Positions 21,125 to 24,946 of a stretch of DNA of 24,946 bases are shown here, one piece after another (within the stretch, counting starts at the first letter, position 1; each line of letters begins with the position of its first letter). The stretch comes from Gymnopus androsaceus JB14 (Eukaryota; Basidiomycota; Agaricomycetes; Agaricales; Omphalotaceae). The translations under genes and the position numbers were made by a program. Below the pieces are notes generated by a model, which had not been told where the DNA came from, did no database searches, and worked only from the letters and a program-made list of their open reading frames with translations. The stretch covers positions 1 through 24,946 of the forward strand of contig ML770019.1 in NCBI GenBank assembly GCA_009733575.1, read 5' to 3'.

Positions 21125-21740
21125 CGGCTTCTTGCTTCTTCTGCAGATGAACATGTACGCATACACTCTCTGCTCAATATTACTTGTGGCTTTGTTGATA
21201 GGCTCTCCTTCCCTTTTTCCTACTTTAGTGATTTTGTCGATTTCTTGGAGCAGTATTTGGTGCCTTGTTTCGATGATAGCATTGAGCTGCGTCTATATCT
21301 TCGACGAAAATTTTAATTATTATTATATGGTCTGTTTTGCTATACGAGACTATGAAACGTGTTCCAGTCAAGAATCAGATGATTCCAGAAACGAGTCGGC
21401 GACCTTCAGAGCGCTTAAGCTATTTTTGGAATAGTCGGATACTAACTTGAATACCGTATCTAGAGTTGAATTCGTTTTCACTCTTTCACATTCTTTCACA
21501 CTCTATTTCATTCTAGTCTTCCGGGCCCGCCTAGCTCACGGACTTCTTTCCTTGAAATACGCGAGATTCTTCTTTGACAATGAATTGTTGGCTAGAGGTT
21601 CATATTCCGCGATGAGTGCCACTTGGAACATTTTCTTAACCGCTCTTGATCAAGCTCAAGAGATTCAGGTGATGATGTCCTGATGACTATTCATTCTCAT
21701 CTCAGCCATTATTCGTGTTCCTGTCTTCATTCATCTCCTC
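21125..21740. other. Region after the F-box array
   Basis: The first part is a diverged copy of the F-box 3' flank. From about 21447 a frame is open to 21682 (SATWNIFLTALDQAQEIQ) and ends at a plausible donor (CAG|GTGATG) with an acceptor at 21711 (CATCTCAG). The following sequence can be read as PLFVFLSSFISSI up to the edge of the inverted-repeat element. This could be exons of a gene cut by that element, but the evidence is thin. Confidence 0.35.
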
Positions 21741-22439
21741 CATCAGCAAAACCTGGGTGTGCTGCACAGAACTGTCCAGTTCTGTGCAGCGCTCATAGCA
21801 CTCATAGCAGCCATAGCAAGGGTACCCTCTGTCCAGAGCTATGGATTGCTATGAAGTGCTATGGAATGCTATAAGAGCGACGGAGATCACAAAAATGTCA
21901 TCTGTCAGAATAACATTCAATACAAAATATATTATTCATTTGAATTGTTCTCCTGGCTTGCGAGACTTGTGCGAAACCATTGCAAGACTACAGATAATCA
22001 TTAAAATAATTTATTGACTCATTTGTAGTACTAGTACAATGTAGCGAGACTAGTATAATGATTTCTACACACAGTACTAATGTAGTGATACTACTATTGT
22101 TACTACTCATGAGTGATGACTGCTGGCAATGCCTGTTAGTAGAATACTTGAAAGAAAGCAGGCACTCACCGTTGGAAGAATCTTGGAGGGAAAGAAGTTG
22201 ATGTTACGACGTTGCAATGATGCGCGTCGACTCTTATATAGTGCCCACCGGCACCCGCGGAGTTGAATGACAGATGATGAGATGTCGAAACAAGTTTGAC
22301 AGTTGGCGCAAATATTCAACAACCCCACAGGAGCTCATAGCACCTTATAGCACCTCATAGTTCTGTAGAGAACTATGGCTGCTATGGCCTGCTATAGCTT
22401 GCTATGGCTGCTATGACCACCACCCAGGTTTTGCTGATG
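21741..22439. mobile_element. Non-autonomous DNA transposon (MITE-like), about 700 bp
   Basis: Perfect 19-bp terminal inverted repeats are present: CATCAGCAAAACCTGGGTG at 21741-21759 and its complement at 22421-22439. Inside each end are many copies of a CATAGCA/TGCTATG-type motif, in opposite predominant orientation at the two ends, typical of subterminal transposase-binding repeats. A perfect 14-bp-arm hairpin sits just inside the left end. There is no coding capacity. If the true ends are CAG...CTG (21744-22436), the termini resemble hAT-type elements, but I see no 8-bp target duplication (TCCTCCAT against ATGTCACT), so the superfamily is unassigned. Confidence 0.78.
21761..21790. repeat. 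Perfect palindrome, 14-bp arms, 2-nt loop
   Basis: GCTGCACAGAACTG, then TC, then CAGTTCTGTGCAGC. It lies directly inside the left terminal repeat of the MITE-like element and would form a strong hairpin in single-stranded DNA or RNA. Confidence 0.9.
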
Positions 22440-22671
22440 TCACTGCATTCGTTCCCGAGTCTGAGAGGACTGTCTTCCCGACTCCTCCGCTAGAGAATTA
22501 CAAAACAGGAGCAGCATTGACGGGGACTAAGCTCAACTTTCGAGCCCAACCCCAAGCTCCCGCAGCGTAAGCGTAGCGCTAGCGCTTAAATTTGATCCCA
22601 AATCATACCGCTTCTGACAACTGACAAGAGTTGTCCTGGAAGTTGTATAAGGTGTAATATTTCCTTTATAT
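22383..22671 (+). repeat. Direct repeat copy A (289 bp)
   Basis: This is nearly identical to 23963-24252; I see only three single-base indels, all within runs of G or C. The first 57 bp are the right end of the MITE-like element and the rest is its flank. The flank carries an open frame ending in a stop (VPESERTVFPTPPLENYKTG, then ... QPQAPAA), which reads like the last exon of a protein gene. It also contains the palindrome AGCGCTAGCGCT. Confidence 0.92.
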
Positions 22672-23962
22672 AATTAAACTAAAGACCTGATAGTGTACCT
22701 GGTAATAGAAATACAATACTAGGAAATATCCAGACTCACCGATTCTTCTAGAGGCGCGTGCTACAACGGGATAGTGTAGGTGGGGGTTATTGTACCATGA
22801 GGTTTCCATGTGAGCTGGTAACCTATTTGAATCGTATAGTACTGCAACAGATCACTTTCTTTTTGATTTTTAATGTTTCAAATGAGTACATGCCAGTGCC
22901 TAATCATCTTGACGTCATTATATATACGTATATAGGTAAGTAGTGTTTCTTTAGGTTACAGCTCTGCTCATTTGTTATGTATAAATTAATTCCTCACTCC
23001 TACGTATTTTTATACTAGCAAGCTAGTCTATGTTCAGACTCCATATGCCAACTCTCTTTTTGCCTGTAAAGTCGCAGAAGCTCCCTATTGTCACTGTGCG
23101 TTGGAGGGTAATGAACCATGCCGCCTCGCTATCCTCCTCTACTAGCGAGCCCATCCTCTCTCGATCAACTCTTTGTCTGGCGGTGTTCCTGCGCATAGAG
23201 TTGGGCGTATCGCCCTTTAATGCAATAGCGGAAACTGAGACGAGTATGAGCCAGGAGTCTTAGTGGTGGTTTTCTTGCTGCATACTTTATTAAATTTTAG
23301 TTCAGTCTTTGTCCTTATGAAGATTAGTATTTATGTAGGTGAGGTGATTCATTATATTTCAGTCTAACGAGTTTTATTTTAGTATTCTGAATATTTCTTA
23401 GCAATATTATAAATTAGATTGATTGATCCTCGCTTACGCCATCGGAGGCTAGTGGAGTTATATTGACCTCGTCCAGCGTTAGAAGTTATAGCTGTGCAGA
23501 CCTCTCCAAGAACTAAGATCCCATTATACCATCTGACCCGTGGAGAGTGAGTGATTGATAGGGAAGGAGCCTGTAAAACACCTGTAGCATAGTTGTAGCC
23601 AGCGCTGGCTCACTATCAAAATCATATCTGGGAAACGTGTACATACCGAGAGAGGTCTTGCTTAGTCTTTGTGTCAGATTTATTAATGTTGTGACAGTAA
23701 TTGTTAGAAATATTCATAAATATTGATGCATATGTCACCGAGTTCTGGTGCCATTCTGGCATTAGCTTACGTGGAGCAATAAAATGTTCACAATTAAAAT
23801 ATAAACTTATCTTACATTTAACTACCCATAAAGAAATTAACAACAAAGCCTCCTGTGCTTAGTTGGTATATAATAAATTGTAATGTAATAATTATAAGAA
23901 TGGTCATAATGATAGCTCGCATACGTGTACAATCTTTCTGGGCAAATAGCTGTTGCCAACAA
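22672..23962. other. AT-rich stretch with no intact gene
   Basis: No convincing gene is present. Just after copy A, a weak match to the promoter of the secreted-protein gene can be seen (AGAGGCGCGTGCTACAACGG near 22751 against AGAGGCGGTTACAACGG near 24284). A 47-bp exon relic lies at 23733-23779. A frame at 23030-23263 has no splice or compositional support. Confidence 0.5.
23733..23779 (+). pseudogene. Relic of the secreted-protein gene, exon 2 fragment
   Basis: TGTCACCGAGTTCTGGTGCC followed by ATTCTGGCA closely matches the exon at 24647-24695, which encodes VTEFLVPSGTSSGA, with small indels that break the frame. No other exon of that gene is recognisable nearby. Confidence 0.6.
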
Positions 23963-24252
23963 TATGGCCTGCTATAGCTTGCTATGGCTGCTATGACCAC
24001 CACCCAGTTTTGCTGATGTCACTGCATTCGTTCCCCGAGTCTGAGAGGACTGTCTTCCCGACTCCTCCGCTAGAGAATTACAAAACAGGAGCAGCATTGA
24101 CGGGGACTAAGCTCAACTTTCGAGCCCAACCCCAAGCTCCCGCAGCGTAAGCGTAGCGCTAGCGCTTAAATTTGATCCCAAATCATACCGCTTCTGACAA
24201 CTGACAAGAGTTGTCCTGGAAGTTGTATAAGGGTGTAATATTTCCTTTATAT
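23963..24252 (+). repeat. Direct repeat copy B (290 bp)
   Basis: This is the second copy of the 289-bp segment, in the same orientation. It begins abruptly inside what is the right end of the MITE-like element in copy A and ends at the same TTTATAT. No left half of the element is present here. It lies directly upstream of the secreted-protein gene, where it forms the distal promoter region. Confidence 0.92.
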
Positions 24253-24349
24253 TTCTATGTACAGGTTCCAGGACGCACGGATTCAGAGGCGGTTACAACG
24301 GAGTAGACCATGTCCTGTTGATTAACAGGAAAGTGCCATCTCTGACGCA

Positions 24350-24357
24350 TATATAAA
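24350..24357 (+). promoter_or_regulatory. TATA box of the secreted-protein gene
   Basis: TATATAAA lies about 100 bp upstream of the ATG at 24455 and is followed by a pyrimidine-rich stretch and a CA-rich leader. It is the best TATA box in the window and suggests a strongly or conditionally expressed gene. Confidence 0.7.
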
Positions 24358-24454
24358 GGTGGTTCTCTCCCTGTAGATTCCCCCTCGCATATCAGCGCTC
24401 GCTCTTGCACTTTTTTGAAACTCTCAAGAGTCATCTCCGTACCAGCTCAGCGCA

Positions 24455-24946
24455 ATGTTCAGCATACTATCTTTCTTTTATTTCTGCGTCTATTTTCCGA
24501 GAATGTGTGAGTGCAATCATACGGTGAAATCTTCAAAACGTGTTGATTTTCTTTGTTCCACTGTCTTCCACAGTGTATGCTTTACCTAACCCTGAGCAAA
24601 GTGCCAGCCTGGTCTACTTCGCGGACTTCTCCACTGCTAGCGGTATTGTCACCGAGTTCTTGGTGCCATCTGGCACTTCCAGTGGAGCTACTACCTTCGA
24701 ATTCGTGGAGGTTTACTCCATCACGGAAGAATCGTTTAGTGGTACTGTGACTGTACCGGAACCAACGGTATCGACACTCACGGGTACGTGATATCACTAG
24801 GACTCTTGCTTTGTTTTATTCATGTCGTAATTTCATCTTCTAGGCGAGTTAGTCGTGTCAACTTCTGGTTTTGCGCTCGAAGTCACACAGACTATAAGTT
24901 ACATTAGTGGAGCAGCCTCGACATTTACAGAAGACCTATTCTGCCA
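24455..24946 (+). CDS. Secreted hypothetical protein (partial, runs off the right end)
   Basis: Exons are 24455-24506, 24574-24783 and 24844 to beyond the window, with introns of 67 and 60 nt in closed phase. The N-terminus is a signal peptide (MFSILSFFYFCVYFPRMLYA), with probable cleavage after LYA just before LPNPEQ. The mature part is rich in Ser, Thr, Val and aromatic residues, with little Lys (LVYFADFSTASGIV, FEFVEVYSITEESFSG, FALEVTQTISYISGAA), as in secreted beta-rich or cell-surface proteins of mushrooms. The gene is cut off at FTEDLFC. No catalytic motif is visible and the family is not recognised. A broken relic of its second exon lies about 0.9 kb upstream. Confidence 0.8.

Noticed and set aside
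21741..22439. CRISPR-like reading of the many short ATAGCA repeats
   Set aside because: Motifs are 6-8 bp, irregularly spaced, in both orientations and confined to the ends of a terminal-inverted-repeat element in a eukaryotic genome.
23030..23263. Plus-strand frame starting with an ATGTTCAG like that of the secreted gene
   Set aside because: Only the first eight bases resemble the secreted-gene start; there is no signal peptide, and the rest does not match.
23597..23610. Perfect 14-bp palindrome AGCCAGCGCTGGCT
   Set aside because: An isolated short palindrome with no associated gene, element end or second copy; nothing supports a binding or attachment site.

Overview
This window comes from a basidiomycete, most likely a mushroom-forming fungus (Agaricomycetes). 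The coding regions are cut by many 46-80 nt GT-AG introns. It carries a CxC2-type KDZ transposase, tandem F-box genes and several protein families that I recognise as expanded in Agaricomycetes. Nothing bacterial or viral was seen. All gene models were assembled by eye from reading frames and splice sites, and phase closure across exons was the main internal check.

Layout. At 8-3257 (-) lies a six-exon gene of a large Agaricomycete family of unknown function. It is intact apart from two in-frame stop codons. Divergent from it is a gene with two viroplasmin/RNase H1-N-like modules (3458-4334 +). Three small hypothetical genes follow: 4606-5443 (-), 6170-6826 (+) and 7015-7648 (+). The second of these carries what looks like a fragment of a KDZ transposase, including an intron at the same place. 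A possible small gene (7935-8587 -) starts on the same CATG as a complete 11-exon KDZ transposase (8586-12744 +, 1207 codons).

The centre holds a small hypothetical gene (13582-14345 -), an intron-containing tRNA-Asn(GUU) (14637-14734 -) and a mitochondrial rRNA 2'-O-methyltransferase of the MRM2/FtsJ family (14818-15887 -) with an apparent one-base frameshift. The methyltransferase is only 85 bp from the first of three tandem F-box genes (15973-17478, 17799-19288, 19632-21124, all +). The third copy is frameshifted.

The right end is repeat-rich. A roughly 700-bp element has 19-bp perfect terminal inverted repeats (21741-22439). A nearly identical 289/290-bp direct repeat (22383-22671 and 23963-24252) begins inside the right end of that element. 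A short relic at 23733-23779 matches an exon of the last gene, a secreted protein with a TATA box and signal peptide (24455 onward, +) that runs off the window.

No metabolic pathway or operon-like logic ties the genes together. The theme is transposon activity and decay, young lineage-specific gene families, and two housekeeping genes (MRM2 and tRNA-Asn) among them.
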